Assembly: GCA_030549175.1 (NCBI GenBank)
Contig: JAUKUA010000001.1
Location: forward strand, 2,170,001 to 2,234,000
Source of the DNA: Lasiosphaeris hirsuta
Lineage: Eukaryota; Ascomycota; Sordariomycetes; Sordariales; Lasiosphaeriaceae
Length of the DNA stretch: 64,000 bases
Reading direction: 5' to 3'
Below the pieces are notes generated by a model that saw only the letters and a list, made by a program, of their open reading frames with translations, was not told the origin of the DNA and did no database searches. The translations under genes were made by a program, and so were the position numbers. Positions 46,763 to 57,728 of the stretch are shown one piece after another (position 1 is the first letter of the stretch; each line of letters starts with the position of its first letter).

Positions 46763-47383
46763 GATGATCACTTGTGTCTTCCTAGGACTCTTCTTGCGGA
46801 AAGTCTTTTGGTGAGGCTTCTTCGCCTTGCGTGGTATGGGAGTTGTGGAGGCTGCTCAAGAACGTGTGCGGGGAAAAGAACTGGGCTGAAGAGGGCGGCA
46901 GGCAGTTGTATTTATACAATTTCCCAGGCTTAAACTTTAGTATCAAAGTTACCCTGTGAGTCATCTCTTTTCCGAGCTGGGGCGTTCAAAGTTGGCCTAG
47001 AACCTTAGGGGCTCAACCTACCAAGAAGCCACTGGCACTTATCACTCCTCAATTTGGTATGGCCGGTGCAGCATCCAACAAGATCCAACCTCGCCCCATT
47101 AACGGGGAAAACATAGCAACACAACCTCAGGCTCACCTCAAATCTTTCACTGACAACACTTGCCGTGGCTACCCCTAAGGATCTGCCCTCCTGATTTTGA
47201 ACCTGCTCTCCAACTTCTTTGCCCAATTTTCCCTCAGCTAATGGCAGCTGCCAGCGGTGTCTATGATACAGATGGCACTCCAGGCGTATGAAGGGTGCGT
47301 TTTTGGTTTCTTGTCGCGAGTCAGCTGCCCGCCGCCGTGAGCGAAGTATTCAAACAGCAAGCCCGAATATCAAGAGACAAGAA
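46763..47383. other. upstream region of the L10a copy
   Basis: Contains a TATAAATA box (46909-46916, minus strand) about 150 bp from the ATG, which suggests that this copy kept a promoter and is not a processed retrocopy. No other gene. Confidence 0.5.
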
Positions 47384-47466
47384 GCCTGTTTACCATAGTG
47401 GCTAATGCGTTGCATTTGTATCCTCTCACGACATGCAAACATCAGGTTCGATCCCTATAACAGGCA
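47384..47466 (+). tRNA. tRNA-Thr (TGT)-like, with short intron; possibly decayed
   Basis: The acceptor stem GCCTGTT pairs perfectly with AACAGGC and is followed by discriminator A. The D arm has TGG in the loop. Anticodon stem TTGCA/TGCAA encloses loop TTTGTA with anticodon TGT, then an extra ~12 bases that fit an intron at the canonical position 37/38. The T loop is TTCGATC. The T stem pairs only at three of five positions, so folding is weakened. A pol III terminator (TTTTT) follows at about 47474. It may be a real tRNA-Thr or a pseudo-tRNA. A T24 run lies downstream at 47599-47622. Confidence 0.55.
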
Positions 47467-47725
47467 GTCATTTCTTTTTGTGGGCGATCATCTCACATTC
47501 TCCATGTAGGACGTTGGAAGAAACGATATGTTGTTGAACGTCTTACACATCCAGGAGACGTTGGATATGTTATTTTGATTCTCGGGCTTCTGCATGTGTT
47601 TTTTTTTTTTTTTTTTTTTTTTGGATTGAGCCCAGCAGGAAAACTCATAGTGGATTGCATATCGGAACCAATGTGTCTTTCACCCAAAGCATCAGGATAT
47701 CCATCATGGCACCACCCTTCACCCC

Positions 47726-48575
47726 CTAATCTTCTTCCTCAGATTCGGGATCCGCCGGCCAAAAGAACCAGACAAAAACGACGATAGTCTTGAGCACCGA
47801 CGCCGTCCACAGCGCGCCCGCAACGCCGAGCTCGGTATGCGCCAACTTGCCGCCCAAAAAGGCCCCCAGCAGCAAGAAGAGGGGCGCGCCCAACCGCCTG
47901 TTCCTCTCGGCATTCTTGACTGAAAACAGCTCGGCGTCCGAGAACAAATCGCAGTAGATGCTCGTCAGCACGACGCTGGTCAGCGCGTTGTACTTGAGCG
48001 CCCTGCTGGTGACGGCCTGGCCGCAGCTCTGGAAGGCCACCATGGAGATGGGCAGCAGTATGTGCCAGCCGATCTGCTCCTTGCTGGTGGGCGGGCCGGT
48101 GGCGGTGACGATGAGGGCGGCGCCGGTGGTCAGGGCGACCTGGGCGGCGAACGAGGCGCACAGCACCCAGCGCCGCTTAGGCGAGAAGAAGCGGTGGAAG
48201 CGGCTGAAGAGGAAGGAGCCGAGGCAGAAGGACAGGAGGGAGCAGCCCGACTTGATCCAGCGGGTTGACTCGCTGGGGGCGGCGAGCCCGAGGCCGATGT
48301 AGACCGTGTTACCTGTTGTATGGAGGAGTGAGTTTGGAGGGGGAGGGCTGGTGAGGGGTGGACATACCGGTTTGCATCGACACGAAGGAACCCCATACGG
48401 AGATGGAGGCGCTGTCGAGCAGGCCAGTTATTAGGTAGCACAGGATCAGGACGACGTCGGCCCAGTCGCGGTTCACGTCGACGAGCATGTGTTTGCGCCA
48501 TCGCGTCGCCAGCGAGCGCGACGGCGACTTGATTGGGTTCAGCAGTGGCGTCTCTTCATCGGGTCGGGATGGCAT
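47726..48575 (-). CDS. DUF1275 (YoaK-like) membrane protein
   Basis: Two exons (48368-48575, 47726-48312) give 264 aa. After a cytosolic start (MPSRPDEETPLLNPIKSPS) six or so hydrophobic segments follow, including VVLILCYLITGLLDSASI, the conserved NTVYIGLG patch, SLLSFCLGSFLFSRFHRFF, and QSCGQAVTSRALKYNALTSVVLTSIYCDL, whose NALTSVVLTS stretch is the hallmark of DUF1275 proteins. It ends in acidic residues. Function is unknown across the family; it may be a transporter. TATAAATA at about 48700 is a possible core promoter on either strand. Confidence 0.9.
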
Positions 48576-49459
48576 GGCGGCGGTGGTGCAAGTGAGTGTG
48601 GGGGAGAGGTTGGTTTTCGGTGTTGCATCAGCTCGAGAATCGGAACCAACGACTCAAGCTGCTGCACGAGTCAATCAGGGGTAGGGGTGGTGATGGAATT
48701 ATAAATATTGCTGCACTCCGAGATTCCGGCCCCAATGGAACCAAACTCCATGGGCTAGACCAATGCAAATCCCCGAATCCTGGGCTGGCTAGCCACGCTG
48801 GTCTCGGTCGGGGCTGTCAGACTCAGCACGGGACCGCAAGAAATGCTAGCTTGCTTTGTGTGGACAGCGACTCCTCAGCGGGGGAGGCAGTCTCGCAGCC
48901 GAGGGACGTGGGAACAACAAGGAAACAAGAAGGGGAGCTCCAATTGCCCAATTGCCAATCCCCAGCCTCGGGAATGATGTCATTAGATTGGCTCCCAATG
49001 CATTCGCGCTCGGTGAGGCCTGATTGCTTGCTGCATTCTCGGCCAGCGCTGCTGCTGCAGCCCAGGGCACACGGGGCACTACCCGTCACATCGCCGCCGC
49101 GGTTACTCAGCACCACGTCTTGCCTGTCCAGTGTCTCCTGCTGCTTTTGTCGAGGTGCTCTCCCATTGGCGAGACACCCTCTTCGGGTTCGTATTATGGC
49201 CTTTGTTTTTGTCCATGCTCTCTCTCCCCACCCCCGCATGGACCGAGCATGGTCGGAAAGGGCAATGATGCGGGGTGAGAAGGTGTGAGTGCCCTGCCCT
49301 GGTGAAGCAGCACCCTTCCCCGGGCATTGTTCGGCATCGTCGGTCGGCCTTCGTCGGCCACTTGGTTGGTAGCAAATTGTAAGACAGCGCATTAGGGGAT
49401 TCTACAAGGCTCCCATTAGGGGTCGATAGCGGGCATAGGCCACACGAGTGTCCGAGTGT

Positions 49460-49520
<61 letters not shown>
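49460..49520. repeat. (GT)n microsatellite, about 30 units
   Basis: An uninterrupted run of GT dinucleotides. Alternating purine-pyrimidine sequence of this length is slippage-prone and can form Z-DNA; it lies about 280 bp upstream of the oxalate decarboxylase ATG. Confidence 0.97.
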
Positions 49521-49523
<3 letters not shown>

Positions 49524-49640
49524 CACATAAGGTACCTACATACACACTCCAAGTAGCGTAGGGGGGTACTTACGCAAGCAGCAGCAGCATTGTTCGAGTT
49601 CGGGTAGGGGACTTCAACTCAAGATTGGACGAGTCTTGAG

Positions 49641-49648
49641 TATAAATA
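49641..49648 (+). promoter_or_regulatory. TATA box of the oxalate decarboxylase gene
   Basis: TATAAATA, 149 bp upstream of the ATG at 49797. The CT-rich sequence between them suits a leader. Confidence 0.6.
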
Positions 49649-49796
49649 CGCCTTTGACATGCTCGACCCCTCTCATCGCCATTGACCATTGTCCCGCCCC
49701 CCCCCCCCTCTACTCCCGGCTCTCACTCATCTCCGGCCACAACCCCTACCAAGCCAAAGCACACCCCCGACCGACGACGACGACACTCAGTCAGCC

Positions 49797-51299
49797 ATGC
49801 ATCTCCCCTCGGCCAGCATCCTGCTCGCGGCGGCCGCAACCCTGACGCTCGCCGTCCCGGTGCAGGACAGCCCGCGCCAGCGGCTGCTCGACGGCAAGCC
49901 GCTGCCGGCCCGCTTCCGCAAGAAGGGCGCGTCCCCGACCAACCCGTACACGCCCGGGTTCCGGGACCCGCTCGACTCGGCCGTTGACTCGGTCGGCAAC
50001 AAGCTCGACCCGCTCCCGTACCGCAACGGGCTTGGCGGGTCTGTGCTCGGGCCCTGGAACCCAGAGCGCGCGCGCCAGAACCCGGATCTCGTGCGGCCGC
50101 CGTCGACCGACAGCGGCGATGTGCCGAATTTGAGGTGGAGTTTTGTGGATTCGCACATTCGGATCGGCGTTAGTTGCTCTTGTCCCTCCCTGTCTTGCGA
50201 GTTGAATTGTGTGAGTTGTTGAGTGTGTGCTGATGGCGATGGCGGGGCACAGGAGGGCGGTTGGACGCGGCAGACAACAGTGCGCGAGATGGGCACCAGC
50301 ACGCAGCTGGCGGGCGTCAACATGCGCCTGGGCGAGGGCGTCATTCGCGAGCTGCACTGGCACAAGGAGGCCGAGTGGGCCTACGTGCTTGACGGTGAGG
50401 TGCGCGTGACAGCGCTCGACTACGAGGGCGGCAGCTTCATCGACGACCTGAAGAAGGGCGACCTGTGGTACTTTCCCAGCGGCGTGCCGCACTCGCTGCA
50501 GGGCCTTGGCGAGAACGGCACCGAGTTTCTGCTGATTTTTGACGATGGGGGCTTTTCCGAGGAGTCGACCTTTTTGCTGACCGACTGGCTCATGCACACG
50601 CCGCGCTCGGTGCTGGCCGAGAACTTCCACCTGCCCCCCGAGGTTTTTGACCACATCCCCAAGACGGAGAAGTACATCTTCCAGGGCTCGCTCCCGGGCC
50701 CCATCAAGGATGAGGAGCCCACGGGCAAGTTCGTCAAGAAGTCAAAGTACCAGTTCACCCACAAGATGCTCGACCAGGAGCCGAAGAAGACATCAGGCGG
50801 CGAGGTGCGCATCACTGACTCCAAGAATTTCCCCATTTCCAAGACCGTGGCTGCTGCCCATGTCATCATCGAGCCCGGTGCCCTGCGCGAAATGCACTGG
50901 CACCCTAACGCCGACGAGTGGTCCTTCTTCATCCGCGGCCGCGCCCGCGTGACCGTCTTTGCCTCGTCGGGGACTGCCCGCACCTTTGACTACACCCCTG
51001 GCGACGTCGGCATCGTGCCCGCCAACATGGGCCATTTTGTCGAGAACATTGGCGACGAGCCCGTCGAGATGCTCGAGGTGTTCCGCGCCGACGAGTTCCG
51101 CGACTTTTCGCTGTTCCAGTGGCTGGGCGAGACGCCCCAGCGTCAGGTCGCCGACACGCTTTTTGCCGGCAACAAGGAGGCCGGCGACAAATTCCTCGCG
51201 CAGATCCAGAGCGCGAAGAAGGATGAGGTCACCAAGTTTAGCAACGAGTCTACAGAGGAGGATGACGTTGAGGAAGAGGAGCTGGTGGATCTTCGCTGA
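49797..51299 (+). CDS. secreted oxalate decarboxylase (bicupin)
   Basis: Two exons (49797-50168, 50253-51299) with a GTTAGT donor give 472 aa. The enzyme turns oxalate into formate and CO2 using Mn. A signal peptide (MHLPSASILLAAAATLTLA) is followed by a basic propeptide-like region and two cupin domains. Metal ligands are visible in both: H159, H161, E165, H204 and H339, H341, E346, H385. The loop S226-E-E-S-T230 aligns with the SENST lid of Bacillus OxdC, and E227 is the catalytic acid that favours decarboxylase over oxidase activity. The tail is acidic. It likely works outside the cell to control oxalate and pH. Tail-to-tail with the AAA+ gene. Confidence 0.95.
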
Positions 51300-51704
51300 G
51301 GCGAGTGAGGAGGCCCCGCCTACATGTAGGAAAAGGGGTGTTGTTTTTCGGTTTCTCTTCACGCAGCTTTCATTCTCACCACGGCCGGACCAGGGAAACA
51401 AGCGCGAAAATGTGTACGCAATTGCTCAATTTAATTGCACGTGTATATATGAAAGGAGATTTGCCCATACTAAAGCAACGCTCGCTATCGTGAATCCCCT
51501 TTCCATACAAACAAGACGATTGGTATCTCAGTACTTCCCAACATCCACACGCCCAGGCAGCTGCGTCTACAAACCCCCAAATAGTACGAAAACGGCACAT
51601 GTCCGTGTACGCCAGCCGAACCCCGAACCCCGAATCCCAGAAGCAGAACGGACCCCTCCAGTGCTGCATGTCCTCGCCCCCGACTCCTCGCCCTAGTAAG
51701 CCCC
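51300..51704. other. convergent spacer, about 400 bp
   Basis: 3' flanks of two genes that face each other; no gene or repeat is seen. Confidence 0.6.
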
Positions 51705-53825
51705 TTAGAGGTAGTGCGTCAACGTCGAGGGAGCTCCGGGCCTCTTCTTCTCGATCGCCAGTACTGTGTCGATGAACTTGCGGTCGAGCACGGGACTCTT
51801 CTTCCTGGCCGCCAGGAGCTGCGCTGTCTTGAGGATATTCTTGATCTGTCTGCCATTGAGCTTGAGCTCCGACAGTTGCTCGATCTCGGCATCGGTCACG
51901 CCGCTCTTGATCGTGGTTCCCCTCAGGAAGTTGGTCCAGATCTGCCGGCGCGATGCCGATGTCAGGTCGGGGTACTCGAGACTGACGTGGATGCGCGACT
52001 GGAACGCGGCGTCAATGTTGTCGACGCGGTTCGTCGTCATGAACATGATGCCCTCGTAGTACTCGAGCGTCCGCAAGAAGATGGAAACCACCTTGTTGCG
52101 CTCGAGGTCGTGCGACGAGCGCGCCTCGAGGAAGACGTCGCACTCGTCCAGCAGCAGGATTGCGTTCCACCGCGACACCAGCTCGAGGATCGACGACAGC
52201 CCCCGCTCCACCTCCCACGGATCACTGCCCAAATCCCCAGACCCAATCGCGTGAAGGGGCTTCTTCAGGTTCTCGGCCACCGCCTCCGCTGTCAGCGTCT
52301 TGCCTACGCCGGGCGGACCAGACAGGAGACAAATGATGCCCTTGCCCTTGCCCGAGATGACGTCGTCAAAGTTGCTGCCCTCGAGCTGCGACTCGGAGAA
52401 AGCGAGGATGAGCTCCTTCTGGTCGGCGGGCAGCACCAGCTTGTCGAAGGCGTTGGTGTTCCACGCCACCTCGTCCACCTGCTCGACGTAGAAGTCGAGC
52501 CACTTCTTAAGTTTGAGCGAGTACCCTCGGGTGCGGCTGCGGGCAAGCAAGTGGTGGTATGGCGTCAGCTTGAGCTCGCCCTTGTCGTTGAGGCCCTTGG
52601 CCTCCTGGTACTTGCTGAGCCGCTCGAGGTCCTTGGCGTTCCACTCGTTGATAAACCTCATGTGGTACGGGCTGAAGCGGTTGAAGCTGTCAATGTCGAC
52701 GATGATTCGGCCCGAGATGTCGATGGGCACCTCGTTGCCCTCGCGATCCCAGGTGATAGCCTTGCCCAAGTACGACTTGTAGTGGTGGCCGGCAAGCGAC
52801 TCGAAGATCTCGCCGCGCTTGGTGAGCTTCTCGACCAACTCGTCCTTGCCCTCGTGGAAGACGAGCGGGTACACGTTCAACCCCGTGATCTTCTTGGTGC
52901 CGATGAACTCGGTGATGTTGATGCTCTCCTGCGCGCGGCCAAAGTTCTTGCCGCTGTAGTCGACGCACTCACACTTGAGCTGCAGGAACTGGCCGCAGTT
53001 GTTTCTCATGTACTCGGTCTCGGCCAGCTCGAAGGCGCTGAGGGGGCCCTTGTACGGGCACACAACGGCCTGGCCGGGCTGGAAGATCATCCACAAGTGC
53101 TGAAAGGAGATGACGCCATTGCGCACATAGTCCTCAAACGCTTTGATGCTGTCGCCAATCTCGTACTTCAGGATGTCGTGCAGCAGGGCCAGGTGCTCCT
53201 TCGTCTTGTCCTCAAGGTCGGTCCGCTCGCGGTACTTGACGAGCTCGTGCCAGCGGTGCACAAAAGGCTTGAAGGGTGCCTCAAACTCAAGCCGCTTAAG
53301 CTCGCAGGCAACACCGGGGTAGTCCTCGAGCACCTCACCCAGGGCCTTCTTCAGCCAAGGACTCTGGACGATAATGCTGTGCGCTTCTAGTTTCTTGCGG
53401 CTGTCGTTGCTCTTGACGTTGCGCACGAGCACGGCAAAGGTCTCAGTCTCCTCATTCTCGGCTGCCTCCTCGACATCTTCGGGGTACTTATCAACCCAGG
53501 TCCAGTTACCGTCGTCGTCCTTTGGTGACCGGTAAATATTCTTGACCGAGCTAACGGAGCCGGCAGGCTCGAGCGACTTCTTCTCCTTCTCCTCCTCGTC
53601 CTTCTTGTCGTCATTGTCGGCAGCCTTGGCTTCCTCATTGGACTCTTCCTTCTCCTCAGTGTCCTCTGCCTTGGTCTCGAGTGCCTTGTGCCGGCAGACG
53701 CAGCAGTGGCAGCAGGCCGGGGGTGTGACGGTTGCGGCAGCTGGCGCCTCAACCGGGACCGCGTCGCCATTGGTGGTGCGGATAGCTAGCGGCTCGGCAG
53801 CCTTGCCGTCAGCGTTGGCAGTCAT
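51705..53825 (-). CDS. AAA+ ATPase with fungal DUF7025-type N-terminal domain
   Basis: A single exon of 706 aa. The N-terminal ~90 residues are low-complexity, with a Cys cluster (CCHCCVCRHK) and a Lys/Glu-rich stretch. A conserved fungal domain follows (residues about 115-440, e.g. KNIYRSPKDDDGNWTWVDKYP, HDILKYEIGDSIKAFEDY, WMIFQPGQAVVCPY). The C-terminal ATPase has Walker A GPPGVGKT at 503-510, Walker B ILLLDECD around 556-563, sensor MTTNR, and the arginine region QSRIHVSLEYPD. This family of stand-alone AAA+ proteins is expanded in filamentous ascomycetes and its substrates are unknown. No signal or TM segment, so probably cytosolic or nuclear. Confidence 0.92.
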   Translation of the reverse strand: MTANADGKAAEPLAIRTTNGDAVPVEAPAAATVTPPACCHCCVCRHKALETKAEDTEEKEESNEEAKAADNDDKKDEEEKEKKSLEPAGSVSSVKNIYRSPKDDDGNWTWVDKYPEDVEEAAENEETETFAVLVRNVKSNDSRKKLEAHSIIVQSPWLKKALGEVLEDYPGVACELKRLEFEAPFKPFVHRWHELVKYRERTDLEDKTKEHLALLHDILKYEIGDSIKAFEDYVRNGVISFQHLWMIFQPGQAVVCPYKGPLSAFELAETEYMRNNCGQFLQLKCECVDYSGKNFGRAQESINITEFIGTKKITGLNVYPLVFHEGKDELVEKLTKRGEIFESLAGHHYKSYLGKAITWDREGNEVPIDISGRIIVDIDSFNRFSPYHMRFINEWNAKDLERLSKYQEAKGLNDKGELKLTPYHHLLARSRTRGYSLKLKKWLDFYVEQVDEVAWNTNAFDKLVLPADQKELILAFSESQLEGSNFDDVISGKGKGIICLLSGPPGVGKTLTAEAVAENLKKPLHAIGSGDLGSDPWEVERGLSSILELVSRWNAILLLDECDVFLEARSSHDLERNKVVSIFLRTLEYYEGIMFMTTNRVDNIDAAFQSRIHVSLEYPDLTSASRRQIWTNFLRGTTIKSGVTDAEIEQLSELKLNGRQIKNILKTAQLLAARKKSPVLDRKFIDTVLAIEKKRPGAPSTLTHYL

Positions 53826-55523
53826 GGTTGCACGACTTGGGCAGGACCGAGTTAGTTTTGGTGGGGTGGGGGTGGGGGTGGGGGAGTGGCGGCGTTGAAG
53901 GTTGAGATGGTCGCCTCCCGGATGAAGGCAGGAGCGGACGGGTGTTTGTCCAAGCTAGGTTCAGTTTCGTTTGGGGATGATTTGGGTTTGCATTTAGGAT
54001 TTTGGATTGTGGGCAAGAGATGCCAACGCCTTATGTATGTGGGCGTCGACATCGGATGAAGAGCGCTGCTGCTGTTCAACTCCCATGGGTGAATGCGAAT
54101 GGGCGGCCGCATTCGAAGTCGGACATGGCTTGGTCTGATTTGAGGGAAGTTCGGCAGTGACTCACGGCCCTACGCTACAGGGCCATTGTGCTGTAAATTG
54201 GGCATATTGGCCCGGCTCGTGGCCCTGTAGCAACAGGGGTGTGGGTTGAAGATGTGGAACCGTGGCGTATGGCTGCCTTGAGCGTGCAGGACGCGGGGAC
54301 GCAGCAACCTACGAGATCGTCCTCAACTCGGCAAAGCATTTGTCCACTCGCCGCGCACCACATTCTAGGCAGACAAACCGATGCATCCATTGGAGTGCGG
54401 AGCCGGTGGGCTGAGTCGACAAGTTCCTGGACTTGTGCGCTTTCGGCCAAAAACGCCGCCAAAAAAAACGAAAAAACGACGCCGAAACCCAAATCCCCGT
54501 CGGGAAGAGGCCTCTTGATTCCCGAAACATCAACACATTGACTCTCAGCGCTCCTTCGACCCTGCTGCCGCCTACCGCCTGCTGCGCTGCCGCAGGCAGC
54601 CCCCGACCCGTGGTCTACCTCAACCAAATCTCGGCGACTGCTCAGCGATCTGCCACGTCTGCCCATGTCCACTCTTGCCTCTCTGGCAGAGCAAACCGCC
54701 AGTCTCACCCACCTTACCTTAGGCAGCCGAGGTGGCACTTTGGTGTTGCCAAGCTGTTATCCCGCGGGAACACAGCAACACCGTGCCAGTCTTTGTCTTC
54801 CATAAGTTTTCTTCCAACCCTTTGAGATACTGCCATCGGCCGATTACTAACATTGTCCTTGGGCTTGTTTTGTCCGATGACGCAGCTACCTCAATACGAG
54901 ATGCCCCCAACGCCGCCGTATTGAGCATGTCATCGAACATCTCAGCACTGCCTTGAACGACTCGCTCGTGCGCTTCCCAACGTCGAATCGGACAAGCTCA
55001 CAGAGTTTTGACAGAGGCATAATCAGTTATCAAGCAATTCCTAAGCGCCCGCCACTGCAGAGCACGCAGAGGTGTAGGTAGCCTAGCAAATAGCCTCTCC
55101 CACAAGGTGCCAATGGCGAACAGCACGCGACTCGCCGCTGCACTCTGGCCCGAGCGAATAAAAGCACCATGAAACTGGGCAAGCTAGCGAAGATTCCAAG
55201 ACGAAGGGCCAATAGCAAGAAGTGCAATAAACAATGGGATCCGGAAGGAATCCGCTTTGCTCTGCGATTATTGGCGTCTCCACTCAAGCAATCCCTGACA
55301 TCCCCTGCTCCCCGCTAGGTCAAATGAAACGATGTAGAAATGCCAGGTATTGCTTGTTCATATAAGTCACAAACCCCTGGATGCCTAGAAAGCCATTTTC
55401 GCCCTTTTTATTTTTTTTTGGCGCCCCCAACTCCAACCCAGCCAAAGCCTACAAAAGCAGACAACTCCCCTCCTCGCCACCCATATCAGAGTTCGAAATT
55501 CCCAAGCGTCGAAGCCGCCAAAA
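53826..55523. other. spacer, about 1.7 kb
   Basis: No supported gene. The plus strand from about 54640 to 55010 has protein-like stretches (for example MSTLASLAEQTASLTHLTLG, RIEHVIEHLSTALNDSL) separated by stops and shifts, which could be an old gene relic. I could not assign it. Confidence 0.4.
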
Positions 55524-56045
55524 TCAGCAAACATCGTGGTGAATCTCAATGGTAAACTGGTGCGTCTCATCCCACGCCGCGCCCTTGACCTGGTCGTTGG
55601 ACGCGCAGTCCTCGAGAATCCGCACGGCAAAGCCCGCTGCCTCAAAGCAGCTCATGGGAATGGGCTCGGTCACATTACGCGGGCAGATGTAGATGCCCGC
55701 GTTGTGTGAGCAGCTGATGCGTCCGCACTCCCAGCCCGGCCCTACGTCGCAGTTGAGGTGAGGCTGCATCAGGTGCCCGAAAGCTTCACCCCGGATCGGT
55801 TCGATCCAAGCCCGCGTATCATCTTCTGCGTCTGTGGTGTGGCATTGGACCTGAATAGGGAGGGGTTAGCGTGATAATTTTCTGTGAGACAGCAGGTGGG
55901 AGCATACCTCGCCCGGCCTAACAAGCGTCTCCATGGATTTACCAACAGCGTGGGCGATAGCGAGCTCAAAGGCATTGTTGGCAACATAACCCATGACGGA
56001 CGTGGCCGCCGAGGCAATAACGAGGATGGTAGTGGCCAGCTTCAT
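55524..56045 (-). CDS. small secreted Cys-rich protein (154 aa)
   Basis: Two exons (55908-56045, 55524-55850), phase 0. The signal peptide is MKLATTILVIASAATSVMG. The mature part of about 135 residues has eight Cys (VQC, LNC, WEC, ISC, YIC, MSC, EDC, terminal VC), enough for four disulfides, and one N-glycosylation site (NVT). Cys in the chain CDVGPGWECGRISCSHNAGIYIC are closely packed. No known family is recognised. Size, export signal and Cys content resemble secreted effector-like or antimicrobial proteins, but that is inference only. Confidence 0.75.
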
Positions 56046-56797
56046 GATGACAGCTCTGAGTCGATTGATAAACTGGAGGTCCTTCTGCGTACCTAGTTGA
56101 AGGTGTCGTGGGTACTTCGAAACGAAAAGACGGCACCAAATTTCGGAGGAGAGAGATTAGCACCACGCCCGCGAAGGGAGGTTTGGCCCTTTTTAGGGTA
56201 GTGGGAACCACGGGTGTGAGCAAGCAAGATTTACAACAAAATTAAAATGTGACATCTTGACGGATGTTGAGGTTGTCGGATGCGTGCAGCCTAGGCGCCT
56301 CTCTACACCCATCAAGTACGGATGTCGGTTGAATCGGCGGAGCGGGCTGAACAAAGTTATGGCTTGCCGGAAAGTCGGCTTGTGGCTGGCCCACAGCGTT
56401 TGAAGAACGCTGACTGTTGAATACGTCAAAGATAACGTCTATGGTTTGGGCAATCAATCGTGTTGGGGAGTCGCATTCAGCTGCCGGCATGTACTCACAG
56501 CGTGGCGAATCCCCGACTTTCTCTTATCTCTCAAATCCGATGTCAGAAGCCACTCACTCAACTGCCTCCTCGGTTTCGCGGGAGGTCTCAGGGGTACATT
56601 TACCGATACGACGCATCGCTCATGGTCAGGTCAAGATATCCGGTCCAACCAAGCACGGTTTTGTTTCCAGTTTGATAGCAGTGGCATCTATTCTTGCGAA
56701 AATAGGGTTCCTCTACAACATCACGAGGCAACCACTCTGAGCTTTGAGCTGGATATCGAGCTGCGATTATTTCTAGTACTATGGACATCAAGCCACC
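56046..56797. other. spacer, about 750 bp
   Basis: Promoter of the small secreted protein and 3' flank of the HAD-like pseudogene. Frames here are short and unsupported. Confidence 0.5.
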
Positions 56798-57728
56798 CTA
56801 GGAGATGGCAGGCCTTCCTCCCTCATTCTCGACAGGCTTGGTTCCTGCGTGCAGTTCGCAAATGTCTTGGATTGCCTCGGTGATAGTTGGTGCATACGCC
56901 CACTGGTGTCCAAGTTGGTGTTCGCGACCACTCGGCTCCTCGGTTAACTGCGGGCCCTCTGGGTAGCCATGGTCAGCGAGATGGAATACTCTCCACACAG
57001 GACCACCTGGGATGGATTGGTGGCTGTGGCGCTCTAAGCTCTTTAGATCCCGCACCGAGTCCTCCGTCACCAGGTAGATGGCTTCCAGCGGGGAAGCACC
57101 ACGAGGAATCAGTGCGTTCTCTTCGACGCCCGAATACGAGTTGCCGTACTGGTTGAACTCCTCGTTGCATACAAAAATGAACAGATCGATCGACGTTGCC
57201 CGCCCTGATGATGATGTCGAGGTCTCTGTCCCAGTCGTCTGAATCAGACCAGATGAGCACGGCGGCGATAGGAACATCCGTTCTCGCGCCGAGGGTCTTG
57301 GGTGTCCAAGCCCTGTTGCAGCCGCGCTTGTTCGCCAGCTCGAGGACATCCTTGTCGCCGTGGCCGCCCATGATCAGCACATCCATCTCGCCGAGCGGGA
57401 AGTAGGGGTTGAGCACGAGGTAACTGAATGGCCGCCCATGCGCTAAGATGTGGTGGGGAATCACACTCAAGCCAGCCTCTTCCAGTTGCTTGACCAGGGC
57501 CAACCCCAGGTCGATGTCATTGAACCCGTCGCCGTTTGTCAAAAAGAAGAAAGGGATGTCGTCGTGTGAGAGGAAGCTGAATGCTTGGAACACATCGGGG
57601 AGTAAGTTACCCTCGCGCATGCAGACGTCCTCTATGTAAAAGACGAACCCTGCGTTGGGTAACCTGCTAAGGGCCCCGGCTTGGTGCGCGGGAGGGCTGG
57701 CGACATTGGCGTTTCGGTTTGGGAACAT
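56798..57728 (-). pseudogene. HAD-superfamily (CECR5-like) gene, frameshifted, catalytic Asp lost
   Basis: The minus strand from about 57728 reads as a HAD class-IIA-like protein: NAGFVFYIEDV, where DxDG(V) is expected, then IPFFFLTNGDGF (motif II), HHILAHGRPFSYL, VLIMGGHGDKDVLELA and DVPIAAVLIWSDSDDWDRDLDIIIRAGN. The frame is then lost and resumes one register off with DLFIFVCNEEFNQYGN, SPLEAIYLVTEDSVRDLKSL, to a stop at 56798. The break coincides with a tandem CGATCGAT at about 57186-57193; one CGAT copy fewer would restore register. Both the nucleophile and general-acid Asp of motif I are replaced (Tyr, Glu), so even the ancestral reading would lack phosphatase activity. Start is uncertain. 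Confidence 0.7.

Larger units (their letters stand above)
48576..49796. other. divergent promoter region of DUF1275 and oxalate decarboxylase genes
   Basis: About 1.2 kb containing a long (GT)n array and a TATA box on the plus side. The minus-strand frame through the (GT)n is an artefact of the repeat. Confidence 0.6.

Noticed and set aside
47599..47622. Poly-T run as the tail of a retrocopied gene
   Set aside because: No retrocopied gene abuts it, and the L10a copy lies about 800 bases away with its own promoter.
49103..49552. 149-codon minus-strand frame with a (TH)n tract
   Set aside because: Created by the GT microsatellite; no other coding evidence.
51714..53390. 558-codon plus-strand frame
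   Set aside because: Exact antisense shadow of the AAA+ ATPase gene, produced by GC-rich codon bias.
54640..55010. Protein-like stretches in the spacer after the AAA+ gene
   Set aside because: Interrupted by stops and unassignable; mentioned only as a possible relic.
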